Assembly: GCA_964533945.1 (NCBI GenBank)
Contig: CAZHPA010000040.1
Span: 1 to 16,138, forward strand
Reading direction: 5' to 3'
DNA: 16,138 bases
Source of the DNA: CAZHPA01 sp964533945
Lineage (GTDB): Bacteria > Bacillota > Clostridia > Lachnospirales > WRBF01
In this document: in pieces, positions 7,501 through 15,076 of the stretch
Layout of the letters: the number at the start of each line of letters is the position of its first letter
Numbering within the stretch: position 1 is the first letter of the stretch
Position numbers and translations under genes: made by a program
The notes under the pieces: model-generated
Told to the model about the DNA's origin: nothing
Database searches by the model: none
What the model saw: only the letters and a program-made list of their open reading frames with translations

Positions 7501-10500
7501 ACAGCTATAAAGATTCGTTCGCACCAGACTTTCCTCACTTTGGCGGTGCTGCAAACGCTCCTTTGCTCGGCGGCCCTATAATGCAAGGCTTTGAAGGCTG
7601 GCAAGGCGATGGTGAATACAACGAAACAGTTACTTCTATATTTGAACATTTAATACCAACCAAATTTTTACAACACTATGACATTATGAAATGGACAGAT
7701 GCAGCTGCCCCTGTAACAATGTTCTACCAATCAAATGCCGGTTCACCCAACTCAAGTACAGTTAGCGGTAACACACAGTGGACTCCTGAAGCACAAATTA
7801 AGTTAACTGACAATGACGGCAACAACGTTGTTGTTACTCGTGGTACTAGCGGCAACATCCAAACATATTCATATAGCACGCTTGCCGACAAACAAGAATA
7901 TCGTTCACGTGTTATTACATTAAATGGAAAAGTAATTCTTAAAGGCGCAGCTGCACCGGCAGCAAGTTTTGGAGAACCTAGCGTTGCCGGTCTTACAGGA
8001 AACCAAACCTACCTTATTCCATGGCTCTGGGATTCTGTAACAGGCGCACGCGTTGCTGAAAATGACGAAAAGCTTTACCACTACAGCGACGTTGCCGGTC
8101 AATCTACTTGGGATTTACCAGACAACTGGACTAACCTTGCTAATGTAAAAGTTTATGAACTTACAGACAACGGAAGAACAAATGAAACTGTAGTAACAGT
8201 ATCTAATGGAAAAATTACACTTGACAGCAAAGCACGCGTACCTTATGTAGTTGTTCGTGGTGATGCTGCTAAGCCTGCTCTTGAAATTAATTGGAGCACA
8301 GGAATGCATTTAAAGGATGTTTCATTTAACTCTAAAGATATTACAGACAACTGGGAAGTTACAGGTTCTGGAAGTGCAGTTCGCTATGAAACAAACTTGC
8401 AAGTACCTATGATGAAAATGACAGGGCAAGTTGAAGTAAGCCAAGTAATGACTGATTTAGAACCCGGCAAGCAATATGTTGTGTATGTTGGCGTTGATAA
8501 CCGCAGTGACAGCAAAGCTTATATGAAAGTTTCTGCAGATGGAGAAGTTATTGCTTCCAATTACGCTAATCGCTCTATAGCTAAAAACTATGTTAGCGCA
8601 TATGTACATCACACAGGTTTACCAGTGCAAGACGGCAGCAGCTATTTCCAAAATATGCATGTATTCTTTACGGCACCGGAAACAGGCACTGTAAGATTTG
8701 CATTAGGGCGTGAAGCAGGCCAAGGTAACACATATTTTGATGATATTCGTGTTGCCCAAAACCCTTCAAACAACTTTAAATATGACGAAAACGGCAATAT
8801 AGTGGAATTTACACAAGGTTTTGAAAGTGTAGCAGCCGGACTTTATCCTTTCGTTGTAGGCGGCATTGAAGGCGTTGCAGATAACCGTCAACATCTTTCC
8901 GAACGCAACGGCATATACACACAAGCTGGTTGGGACAATGGGAAAAAGCGACTTGATGACGTAATTGAAGGTGATTGGTCAATAAAAGTTAATGGCAAGG
9001 CTGGTTCAAGAGCTTTATGTTTCCAAACTCTACCTCAAACTTTCCGCTTTGAACCAGGCGTTACATACGACGTAATCTTTGACTATGAAATGGGCGCTGA
9101 CAACGGCTATGTAGCAGTTTATGGCACAGGAGAATTTACAGGAATTAACAATGTTTCAACCGTAGCGCTTCCTGTAGCAGTAGATGGCAATGTTGGAACT
9201 TGCAGTTTTACCATAACAGGTGACCCAACCGGTCAAACATGGTTTGGTATTTATTCTTCAACAGGCAGAGCAAGCGCAACTACAAACAGCGACTTAAATA
9301 ACTTTGTGTTGGATAATTTAACCATTGTACGCAGCACAACCGATAAGGAAGGGTTGGCAGGAGTAATTGCAACAGCAAGCGCTATGTCAAGAAATGATTA
9401 CGTTGGCGATTGGAACGCATTTTTAACTGCATTGTCTGAAGCAAAAGCTGTTTTACGCAAGTCTGAAGTTACGCAAGAGGAAATAAACACAGCAACAACA
9501 AATCTTGAAAACGCTATAAATAGCCTAAGAAGGAAACAAATCACGTTAAGCGGCAGTGCCTTGTTAGATGGCAAACCAGCTGCTGGCGTTACTATATTAC
9601 TACAAGACACAAATTACGTATCAACTGGCAAGAGTGTTACTACTGGCGCAGACGGCAAATTCTCATTTAAAGACCTAGGCAACCACGCTTATAAGTTAAG
9701 AGTTAGCGGCCCAGGCTATAAAGTGCAAACTATAACAGTAAGTGACTGGGACGATGGAATTAATGAAAGAAATATTGTTGTTGAGGAACAAATACCTGCT
9801 GCACATCAAGTGCTTTTTGAAGACGGAGACATATCTATGATGGGCGAATTAGAAGCAGGGGGCACAGCAGACAAAAAAGCCATTACATTCAACGGTAGCG
9901 GTGCTATGGAAGTTACATTTAAAACAACAAATCGTAACACTAACAACTTAGTTGACAAAACATTCCAAATGGCAGACGGCACTATATCTTTCGACGTTAC
10001 TGCACTTGATGTAGGAAAACGCTTTGGGCTTACATTGCGTGGCACTTCTGCTAACAACCGTATGTTTATCGGCCAATTTGAAGGAGAAGGCGGCTGGGGA
10101 TGGGAATATTGGAATAATGGCGCCAACCTTTGGAGCGGCTCATTTAGTGGCCCAGCTCTTTCCAAAGACGTAACACGTCATTTAGAAGTTTCTGTAAACG
10201 GTAAAGCTGTTATACTTAAGGTAGACGGTGTAGAAGTAATTAATGTCTCAAGCGCAACTACTGCAAACTTTAATCCTCCTGTAAACGAGGGATATTTTGG
10301 TTTTAACCATATGAACACAGCTAATAGTCGCTTTGTAATTGACAATTTTGTTTTAACGCCTCAAACAGATACAAGAACAGGCAGCGACGTAACTGGCAAA
10401 GTTCTTGTTGGCACAATGCCTGTTGGCAACGCACAAATTGTAATAAAAGATAGCCAAAATAATGTAGTTGCTCGAACAGTAACAGGCTTAAACGGCGTAT

Positions 10501-11018
10501 ACAACGCAAAATTGAGAGACGGCAATTATACTGTAACCGTTTCTACTCCAAACTATGAATCTAAAACTGTTGAATTTACTGTATTAGATGATACTGCTGT
10601 TTCGGATATTTTATTTAATGTAAATATAAGTGATTTGCAAAAACTCTATAACGACAATAAAGACAAGGTAAACGATGGCTACACAGCACAAAGCTGGAAC
10701 GCATTCCAAGCAGCGCTTGCCCAAGCTAAAGAAGCAATAGACAACCCAACAACAAGCGCCGTAAACGAAGCTTTTGTTACGTTGTACGCTGCAATAAGCA
10801 ATCTTGCCAAAGGAGAAACAAGGCTAAAAGGTGACATTGATGGTGACGGTGTTGTTGCTGCTGCAGACGCTAAATTGTTGTTAGACTATATAGTAAAGGA
10901 AACTCCATTGTCTGAAGAAGCGTTGCAAGCTGCAAAGGCAGTACTAGAAACAAACGAAAAAATAGGGTTAAAACATATTTTAGCAATCCTTAAATTAGCA
11001 TCGGGAAAGATAAGTTAA
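4587..11018 (+). CDS. Secreted GH101 endo-alpha-N-acetylgalactosaminidase with dockerin, 2143 residues
   Basis: The family cleaves the core-1 disaccharide (Gal-beta-1,3-GalNAc) from Ser/Thr of mucin-type glycoproteins, outside the cell. Domains, roughly: signal peptide 1-31 (AFA-D); LamG-like sandwich 65-280; two carboxypeptidase-regulatory-like beta domains 287-364 and 369-445; GH101 N-terminal sandwich 450-740 with an EF-hand-like loop (D712, N714, D716, D723); catalytic barrel 745-1050; C-terminal sandwich 1060-1225; galactose-binding-like domains 1230-1390 and 1400-1582; FIVAR 1586-1648; regulatory-like 1652-1730; second LamG-like 1740-1925; regulatory-like 1932-2012; FIVAR 2014-2076; dockerin 2081-2141. 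The likely nucleophile is D901 (YVDVW) and acid/base E933 (NEWG), 32 residues apart as in pneumococcal GH101. Dockerin loop one is complete (D2083, D2085, D2087, D2094), but loop two has lost its acidic residues. The start is set by a purine-rich site at 4571-4581. It is transcribed divergently from sigK. Confidence 0.93.
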   Translation: MNKHKINMKVAIAKALSLCIATSMLPATAFADIVPGDIIESATEAAIESAVDPGNDVILNNIAPFSMTKPSDGIYDNWEQDPNTVKLASGTNDGACTLKEDSLFLKAGTQNRNNCDGAIPPAMFISPEMTEALSTTTGSTRTLSMNFIPDSPSDNICFGIALNYKSVSENAFIGYNTIGGWFFQHYDGGTFWPSFSAPALVKGRKYKLELQWTDGAVTSFKLDDVAYDMPSSGGVKGGFSPVTEKYGVLNKVAIKTGTYTAADSIVGTTSLTITDLHYTNQAQSTYYSVGGVVTDKATGTPLEGATITIGNKTATTDENGVYNIADSLLPNTYTIRVVKEGYANYSGNITISNSDISNKNISLNTASLSNVTGTVIDNKTKLPIQGATVTANNVEVTTDADGKYTLELPQGTYNIYVSAPGYSESFIQGVVVGDTNISGKDFALDQKNETIVTLNSAAMDVQVDANFPRVIKYTLKNGKSMEGQTNVLDTIELNGTAVKPTVTSEMSAEKDKIIYTMIAEDKANSIDATITASLSIKDKELAFEITNIVSRADRLTHPLQTIFIPNHSLVSVNSKQDGYNLIGSKLAASTITKGDFIYNASNFNNLLNASVANKRFMYAFVTSDKLSAGISTNSQIGSGAAGSDNNRVTVSAETRNGVNYIGLGSTLWYFDRFVGDSYGNQRHVDVIPEDKRIVGPSGEEMPFYAKVVVTDDMNDDGEVSWQDAAILARDTIIHKPYKSQDVRDIVGTRIAMNFGSHAQNPFLTTLDNVKRIALNTDGLGQAVLLKGYANEGHDSGHPDFWDIGKRMGGPADMNTMMELGKTLGARFGIHINTSEFYPEAKAFSEEASFVLEDGGLRYGWEWIDQGIAMNGLYDLAMGYRRERLNRLKDLVGDNMDFVYVDVWGNGTSGSEDAWQTRKLGMDLTENGWRIVNEWGHANEWESTFQHWVSDYGYGGYDSKGKYNSEVMRFMLNSYKDSFAPDFPHFGGAANAPLLGGPIMQGFEGWQGDGEYNETVTSIFEHLIPTKFLQHYDIMKWTDAAAPVTMFYQSNAGSPNSSTVSGNTQWTPEAQIKLTDNDGNNVVVTRGTSGNIQTYSYSTLADKQEYRSRVITLNGKVILKGAAAPAASFGEPSVAGLTGNQTYLIPWLWDSVTGARVAENDEKLYHYSDVAGQSTWDLPDNWTNLANVKVYELTDNGRTNETVVTVSNGKITLDSKARVPYVVVRGDAAKPALEINWSTGMHLKDVSFNSKDITDNWEVTGSGSAVRYETNLQVPMMKMTGQVEVSQVMTDLEPGKQYVVYVGVDNRSDSKAYMKVSADGEVIASNYANRSIAKNYVSAYVHHTGLPVQDGSSYFQNMHVFFTAPETGTVRFALGREAGQGNTYFDDIRVAQNPSNNFKYDENGNIVEFTQGFESVAAGLYPFVVGGIEGVADNRQHLSERNGIYTQAGWDNGKKRLDDVIEGDWSIKVNGKAGSRALCFQTLPQTFRFEPGVTYDVIFDYEMGADNGYVAVYGTGEFTGINNVSTVALPVAVDGNVGTCSFTITGDPTGQTWFGIYSSTGRASATTNSDLNNFVLDNLTIVRSTTDKEGLAGVIATASAMSRNDYVGDWNAFLTALSEAKAVLRKSEVTQEEINTATTNLENAINSLRRKQITLSGSALLDGKPAAGVTILLQDTNYVSTGKSVTTGADGKFSFKDLGNHAYKLRVSGPGYKVQTITVSDWDDGINERNIVVEEQIPAAHQVLFEDGDISMMGELEAGGTADKKAITFNGSGAMEVTFKTTNRNTNNLVDKTFQMADGTISFDVTALDVGKRFGLTLRGTSANNRMFIGQFEGEGGWGWEYWNNGANLWSGSFSGPALSKDVTRHLEVSVNGKAVILKVDGVEVINVSSATTANFNPPVNEGYFGFNHMNTANSRFVIDNFVLTPQTDTRTGSDVTGKVLVGTMPVGNAQIVIKDSQNNVVARTVTGLNGVYNAKLRDGNYTVTVSTPNYESKTVEFTVLDDTAVSDILFNVNISDLQKLYNDNKDKVNDGYTAQSWNAFQAALAQAKEAIDNPTTSAVNEAFVTLYAAISNLAKGETRLKGDIDGDGVVAAADAKLLLDYIVKETPLSEEALQAAKAVLETNEKIGLKHILAILKLASGKIS

Positions 11019-11025
11019 CAAATAC

Positions 11026-11261
11026 ACAGTTACAATAACAACTCCAAAAGACGAAATTGTAACTCCTAATAGTGGCGAATTCTATGTACAAGGCAGTCTT
11101 ACAATGATGAGGCTTTAATATCATTGTGGGCAAAAGATGCTGTAGCAAATATAACAGCTCTTAAATTAATGCAAGGCGCAGACAACAATTTCCGCCCAGC
11201 TGACAATGCTACTCGTGCAGAAGCGGCGCAAATCTTCATTAATCTTTTGAATTTAAGATAG
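11026..11261 (+). pseudogene. Remnant of an Ig-like / S-layer-homology (SLH) surface protein
   Basis: Starting 7 bases after the GH101 stop, one frame reads TVTITTPKDEIVTPNSGEFY, typical of a bacterial Ig-like repeat, and is broken near 11100. Another frame then encodes an SLH motif from about 11100 to the TAG at 11259-11261, including ISLWAKDAV, MQGADNNFRPADNATRAEAA and IFINLL. SLH modules normally tether proteins to the secondary wall polymer. Only one partial SLH unit survives and no start is present, so this is a decayed 3' end, not a gene. The SLH piece is in the same frame register as GH101, so it may be the former tail of an ancestral GH101-like or neighbouring protein. Confidence 0.7.
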
Positions 11262-11312
11262 TTGTGTACAGTAAGAAAACTTGAAAATAGTTTATTTTCT
11301 AAATGATAGCGC

Positions 11313-11345
11313 AAAGCCCCTTCTATATAGAAGGGGCTTTTACTT
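11313..11345 (+). terminator. Strong hairpin terminator closing the GH101 transcript
   Basis: A perfect 14-bp palindrome fills 11313-11340, with AAAGCCCCTTC mirrored by GAAGGGGCTTT. It is flanked by T-rich sequence on the plus strand and a moderately T-rich side on the minus strand, so it may also block transcription arriving from the recombinase side. Confidence 0.85.
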
Positions 11346-11462
11346 TGTTAGGCTGTAGATTACTAATAGCTTCAGCTGCTTCAATGTTAAATTGAACAAG
11401 ACTTACATGAAATGTGGCATTTTCTGCACTCAAAAAACAAAACTATGGATATGGAAAGCTTA

Positions 11463-11483
11463 TTGTTGTAATACAAACAACAA
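11463..11483. repeat. Short inverted repeat downstream of the recombinase
   Basis: TTGTTGT (11463-11469) and ACAACAA (11477-11483) form a perfect 7-bp stem with a 7-base loop. It begins 15 bases past the recombinase stop and touches direct repeat copy B. No T-run follows, so it is not an obvious terminator. It could be part of an old attachment site. The rest of 11346-11462 shows nothing I can support. Confidence 0.4.
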
Positions 11484-11531
11484 CTTCCCCACATTGCTTA
11501 TTCACCCAATAGAAAAATATGCGCTTGCTCC
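11483..11531 (-). repeat. Direct repeat copy B: 3' end of the intact recombinase gene and its flank
   Basis: Overlaps the last codons of the recombinase gene (stop at 11498-11500) and 15 bases beyond. It matches 4391-4438 in the same orientation at roughly five bases in six, with a one-base length difference. The repeat start points are 7092 bases apart and flank the GH101 gene plus the SLH remnant. Confidence 0.65.
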
Positions 11532-13150
11532 CCGTCCCAGACTATTGTTTCTATCGTTGATTTAAGAAGTTCTCTCTTTTCAACAATAGTAGCAGTCAGT
11601 ACGGTATCTTTTAACTTTCTTAATGTATCCGCTACGGCTCTTGTCTGGCTTTCGTAATCAGTATAAATTGCATTGTTAAGGGCAGCTTTTTCAATTTCAT
11701 TTTCTAAGCCTTTGCATTGCTCTGCGAGTGTGTTTACCTTTTTTCGTACCTGTTCTGTAAAAACATCCTGTGCTCCGCCTTTGGCAATTGCCGCAATAAG
11801 ATTATCCATTTCTCTTTGCTTTGCTTCTAATTCAGATTTAAGGAATCCCTGTTGTTTAACCCCGGATTCTTTTTTGTTTGCCAGCCGTTCTTTAAGTTCA
11901 AGCAAACTCTTGTGTATAGAAGAATTCTCATGCTCGTAGCTCATAAGCTCATCCATAATTACCTTATCAAGAGCAACCCCATTGGCATTGCACATATCAC
12001 ATCTTATTTTAGATGAACGTTCTTTTAATTCGCATATATAATAATAAGGAACAAGTCCATCAGCGTTCTTACGGCTGGTGTGAATATGAGGTCGCATAGC
12101 ACTGTTACATTTTCTGCAAATCAGAAGCCCAGACAAAAGCGCTTCTGATTTATATGGCGTTCTAACGATAGCTTTATTTTTTTCTCGCTTTGCGTCCAAA
12201 ATTTGCTGTATTTTAACCCAAGTATCAGATTGAATAATACCATCATGCTTTCCAACAGCTATCAGCCAGTCTTTTATTTCATTTTTCACCTGTTGTTCTT
12301 TGCTACTGCTAGTGCGATTGAAAGGCATAAAGCCTTGTTTGTTGTTCAATTCATGCTCTTCAAAACATATATCCGCACCGTTTTCTCTAAAGTAATTTGC
12401 CGCCTCTTGTTCGGCAATACAGTAAACAGGGTTGCGCAAGATGTCTTTGACAGAAATGTTTGTAAAATCATTCCCATTCTTAGTACGAATATTATTTTGA
12501 ACAAAATAGCGAGCCGTTCCTGATATTGATTGCAGCTCCATAAATTTTTGATAAATAAACTTAACCAATTCCAATTCATCTTCCACAGGCACAAGCTTAA
12601 ATGCTGAACGGGTCTTTCCGTCAACATCCACGCGTTCTTCTTTGAATGATTGAAAACCCGTCGGGGTATGACCTCCCAGCCACCGGCCTGAGCGAGCCAG
12701 CATGTGCATATTATCCCGAACTCTCTCAGCTGTAACTTCACGCTCCATTTGGGCAAAGACTGAAACCATGCCCATCATAGCACGTCCGGCAGGCGTGGTT
12801 GTGTCATATGTTTCACCTGCACAAAGAAAGTCCACCTTGTGTTTTTCAAAAATCTCGTATGTTTGAGCAAAATCACCAACATTACGGCTTATTCTATCAA
12901 GCTTATAACATATAACGCAGTTAATTTCATTTGCCTTTATAGCTGCCATCATCTTCTGAAACTCAGGTCTAGCAGTGTTTTTACCCGAAAAACCTTCGTC
13001 TTCGTAAATTAGGATTCTGACGTTTGTTTCGGGTATGTTCTTCATATTCAAATATTGCCTGGCTCTTTGTTTGCACATCTCTATTTGATTGGCAATGCTA
13101 TTGCCTTTTCCTGTAAATTTTGATTTGCGGCTGTATATTGCAATTTTCAC
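11498..13150 (-). CDS. Large serine recombinase, SpoIVCA/skin-element type
   Basis: 550 residues starting with GTG at 13150, set by AGGAGG at 13160-13165, nine bases upstream. The resolvase-type catalytic domain (about 1-150) has YSRKS with the catalytic serine at residue 7 or 10, DEGFSGKNTARPEF, KLDRISRN and MEREVTAERV. A recombinase domain follows at about 160-320, then a zinc ribbon (C345-C348 with C373, C384, C387), then a long coiled coil (about 410-490) typical of large serine recombinases. Such enzymes integrate or excise elements between short att sites. SpoIVCA does so at sigK in sporulating mother cells. It lies on the same strand as the sigK half, pointing towards it, consistent with the inverted skin arrangement I recall for C. 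difficile. Whether this copy acts at sigK or serves another nested element cannot be decided here. No clearly spaced promoter is visible upstream. Confidence 0.9.
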   Translation of the reverse strand: MKIAIYSRKSKFTGKGNSIANQIEMCKQRARQYLNMKNIPETNVRILIYEDEGFSGKNTARPEFQKMMAAIKANEINCVICYKLDRISRNVGDFAQTYEIFEKHKVDFLCAGETYDTTTPAGRAMMGMVSVFAQMEREVTAERVRDNMHMLARSGRWLGGHTPTGFQSFKEERVDVDGKTRSAFKLVPVEDELELVKFIYQKFMELQSISGTARYFVQNNIRTKNGNDFTNISVKDILRNPVYCIAEQEAANYFRENGADICFEEHELNNKQGFMPFNRTSSSKEQQVKNEIKDWLIAVGKHDGIIQSDTWVKIQQILDAKREKNKAIVRTPYKSEALLSGLLICRKCNSAMRPHIHTSRKNADGLVPYYYICELKERSSKIRCDMCNANGVALDKVIMDELMSYEHENSSIHKSLLELKERLANKKESGVKQQGFLKSELEAKQREMDNLIAAIAKGGAQDVFTEQVRKKVNTLAEQCKGLENEIEKAALNNAIYTDYESQTRAVADTLRKLKDTVLTATIVEKRELLKSTIETIVWDGEQAHIFLLGE

Positions 13151-13259
13151 TTGGGGTAGCCTCCTTTCTTTTTTTACTTTTTAATGTTATATTATCAAAG
13201 AAAGACCATTTATAAAATGTCAACAAATAATTTACAAAAATAATTTGAGATTGAAATTC

Positions 13260-13682
13260 CTACTGGATTAGGCCTTTACTAATTGCAGACTGAACGTCGA
13301 TAAAACGACACATGGCGGTTTTTGATTTACGAAATCCAAGAGCTTCATAAAATCCTTCCTTTCCCGGCGATGCATATAGCAATATATTTTTGTCATCCTG
13401 TTCTTTCAACAGCTCTGCGACAATTGCTTTCCCGAGTCCTTGTCCTTGATAATCACTACTAACGACAATATCGTAAAGCACACCCTGGTATGAGCCGTCT
13501 GTCAATAATCGCCCGCATCCAATGAGTTCATCACTGTCGTAAACAAATACAACTTTTGAACTGTTCTCAAAAGCAATTTTGTGTTTTTGGGCGCTGTAGG
13601 TCGCCATATTTTCCTTAGAAAGTAAATACTTAATAGCTGACCAATCTACTCCTGTTGTAGTTGTTTCAATTTTTAGTTTCAA
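13260..13682 (-). CDS. GNAT-family N-acetyltransferase
   Basis: 140 residues from a TTG start at 13682, chosen because AGGAGG lies six bases upstream (13689-13694). The longer ATG reading at 13709 would put that ribosome site inside the gene. The acetyl-CoA-binding signature YQGQGLGKAI is visible around residues 78-87, followed by the usual C-terminal strand motif with ASPGKEGFYEALGF (residues 104-117). The fold transfers acetyl groups from acetyl-CoA to amines; the substrate cannot be told from sequence. It lies 86 bases after the AAA ATPase on the same strand and may share its transcript. The 109 bases between it and the recombinase hold no gene that I see. Confidence 0.85.
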   Translation of the reverse strand: MKLKIETTTTGVDWSAIKYLLSKENMATYSAQKHKIAFENSSKVVFVYDSDELIGCGRLLTDGSYQGVLYDIVVSSDYQGQGLGKAIVAELLKEQDDKNILLYASPGKEGFYEALGFRKSKTAMCRFIDVQSAISKGLIQ

Positions 13683-13688
13683 TACTAT

Positions 13689-13694
13689 CCTCCT
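13689..13694 (-). promoter_or_regulatory. Ribosome-binding site that sets the TTG start of the acetyltransferase
   Basis: AGGAGG on the minus strand, six bases before TTG at 13682-13680. It overlaps the codons of the ATG-initiated alternative and therefore argues against it. Confidence 0.75.
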
Positions 13695-13768
13695 ATGATT
13701 GTTGCACATTCTATGTCGTTGCCTCCATTAATGCACGCCTTAATCCCTTTGCTTCCCTCCAATAATCA

Positions 13769-15004
13769 CTATATCAAATTAGCAGGTAAAATCCAAACAT
13801 CTTGTCTAAGCGGAAGAACTTCTTTTGCCAAACAAATTAAAGCTCCCTGCCCGACTGTTTTATCGGGAATATTCTCAATAAAGCGAAAGGCATTTGTCAT
13901 GGATTTATTTGGGTCACTCGATGTTTTAATTTCTATCGGGTACAAAATGCTTCCATCTTCCACGAGCAAATCAATTTCATTTTTATCCTTATCGCGATAG
14001 TAAAATAATGGAGGTTTGACGTTGCCATCGTTGTAATAACTTTTGAGAATTTCCGCAAAAACAAAGCTCTCAAAAATATTTCCCCACATCGCCCCATTTG
14101 AAAGCTGTTCAGGTGTATTCCACCCGAGTAACCAGCAAGCAAGTCCTGTGTCCAAAAAATATAACTTCGGTGCTTTAATGAGCCGTTTGTTGAAATTGTT
14201 GTAGTACGGCTCTAAAAGATACACCAACCCACTGGATTCCATCACAGATAGCCATGCCTTCACAGTACCCACATCTTTATCGCAAATCTCCGCTATCGTG
14301 GTGTAATTTAGTACCTCGCCGGTCAAGGAGGCAGTTGCCTTTACGAATTTGATAAATGCAGACTCATCTTGAATATTCAAAACATCCTTAATATCTTTCT
14401 CAATGTATGTTTGAAAATAAGAACTGTAATAATCAGCCCAGTCCTTCAAGTCACTTTCGCTTTCGTACAGTTCAGGGAAAAAACCCTTGTGTATTCGGGA
14501 AACAATACTGTTATAATTGAACGTAGGTGCCTCTTTGGATATTGCATCAATATGTGCCGCCCCTGGCTTAAAAGGTTCTTGATAATTTATCCCTGATAAT
14601 TCTCTTTGAGAAAGCCCAAGCATTTTTATAACTCCGGCACGTCCTGCAAGGCTGTCACTGATGTTTTTCATCAGTTTTATATTTTGAGAGCCGGTTAGGT
14701 AAAACTGTCTTTTCGTCTTACTGTCGTCCTCATCTACGATTTCTTTAATATAATCGAACAGCTCTACTGCTTTTTGGATTTCATCTAAAATTAGCGGCGG
14801 GGTATTTATTTCAAAAAATAACATTGGGTTATCCCTCGCACTTTCACGTATTAATGGGTGGTTTAAGGAGATATACCGAATACCCTTGTATACTTCTTTC
14901 AGCATAGTTGACTTTCCAACCTGTCTTGCGCCTGTCAACATAAGAATAGGTTTGCGCTTTGCGATACGAGCAACTGCTGATTCTATATGACGATGATAAT
15001 ACAT
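13769..15004 (-). CDS. AAA family ATPase with DUF4143 (AAA_14 type)
   Basis: 411 residues from ATG at 15004. A TTG two codons earlier is in frame but sits almost on the ribosome site. The N-terminal P-loop ATPase has GARQVGKST (about 25-33), a Walker B with LILDEIQ (71-77) and a polar sensor stretch YLTGSQN. The DUF4143 domain follows (about 205-300), with a winged-helix-like part and LYFLDTGLACWLLG. The C-terminus has a PD-(D/E)xK-like nuclease fold signature: NEIDLLV (about 342-348) and IEIKTS (357-362). The family is widespread and often mobile in anaerobes and archaea, and its cellular role is not established. Defence or toxin-like roles have been suggested but are not supported here. It has its own sigma-A promoter and lies back to back with a broken relative at 15077-15526. 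Confidence 0.88.
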   Translation of the reverse strand: MYYHRHIESAVARIAKRKPILMLTGARQVGKSTMLKEVYKGIRYISLNHPLIRESARDNPMLFFEINTPPLILDEIQKAVELFDYIKEIVDEDDSKTKRQFYLTGSQNIKLMKNISDSLAGRAGVIKMLGLSQRELSGINYQEPFKPGAAHIDAISKEAPTFNYNSIVSRIHKGFFPELYESESDLKDWADYYSSYFQTYIEKDIKDVLNIQDESAFIKFVKATASLTGEVLNYTTIAEICDKDVGTVKAWLSVMESSGLVYLLEPYYNNFNKRLIKAPKLYFLDTGLACWLLGWNTPEQLSNGAMWGNIFESFVFAEILKSYYNDGNVKPPLFYYRDKDKNEIDLLVEDGSILYPIEIKTSSDPNKSMTNAFRFIENIPDKTVGQGALICLAKEVLPLRQDVWILPANLI

Positions 15005-15010
15005 ATCCAA

Positions 15011-15016
15011 TCTCCT
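15011..15016 (-). promoter_or_regulatory. Ribosome-binding site that sets the ATPase start
   Basis: AGGAGA on the minus strand lies six bases before ATG at 15004 but directly against the in-frame TTG at 15010, so ATG is the better start. Confidence 0.7.
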
Positions 15017-15042
15017 TTCTGTCTATTTTAGAATATAATTCA

Positions 15043-15071
15043 ATTATAGACTAATAGCATAAAAAAGTCAA
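15043..15071 (-). promoter_or_regulatory. Sigma-A promoter of the DUF4143 ATPase
   Basis: On the minus strand TTGACT (15071-15066) and TATAAT (15048-15043) are separated by exactly 17 bases. The -35 overlaps a palindrome GTCAAT-ATA-ATTGAC (15067-15081). The -10 overlaps ATAATT-C-AATTAT (15036-15048). The first palindrome could bind a repressor. Confidence 0.75.
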
Positions 15072-15076
15072 TATAA

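Noticed and set aside
11323..11433. Short minus-strand frame with coding-like composition (includes FNIEAAEAISNLQ)
   Set aside because: Only about 36 codons, ends inside the terminator stem, no ribosome site, and no family recognised. It may be element debris but is not supportable as a gene.
12346..12756. 136-residue frame overlapping the recombinase gene
   Set aside because: Same-strand shadow in another frame of the recombinase domain; its composition and lack of a start signal argue against it.
13189..13223. Candidate recombinase promoter (minus-strand TTGACA at 13223-13218)
   Set aside because: The nearest -10-like boxes are 21 to 23 bases away, outside the normal sigma-A spacing, and no sigma-E-type pair is clear.
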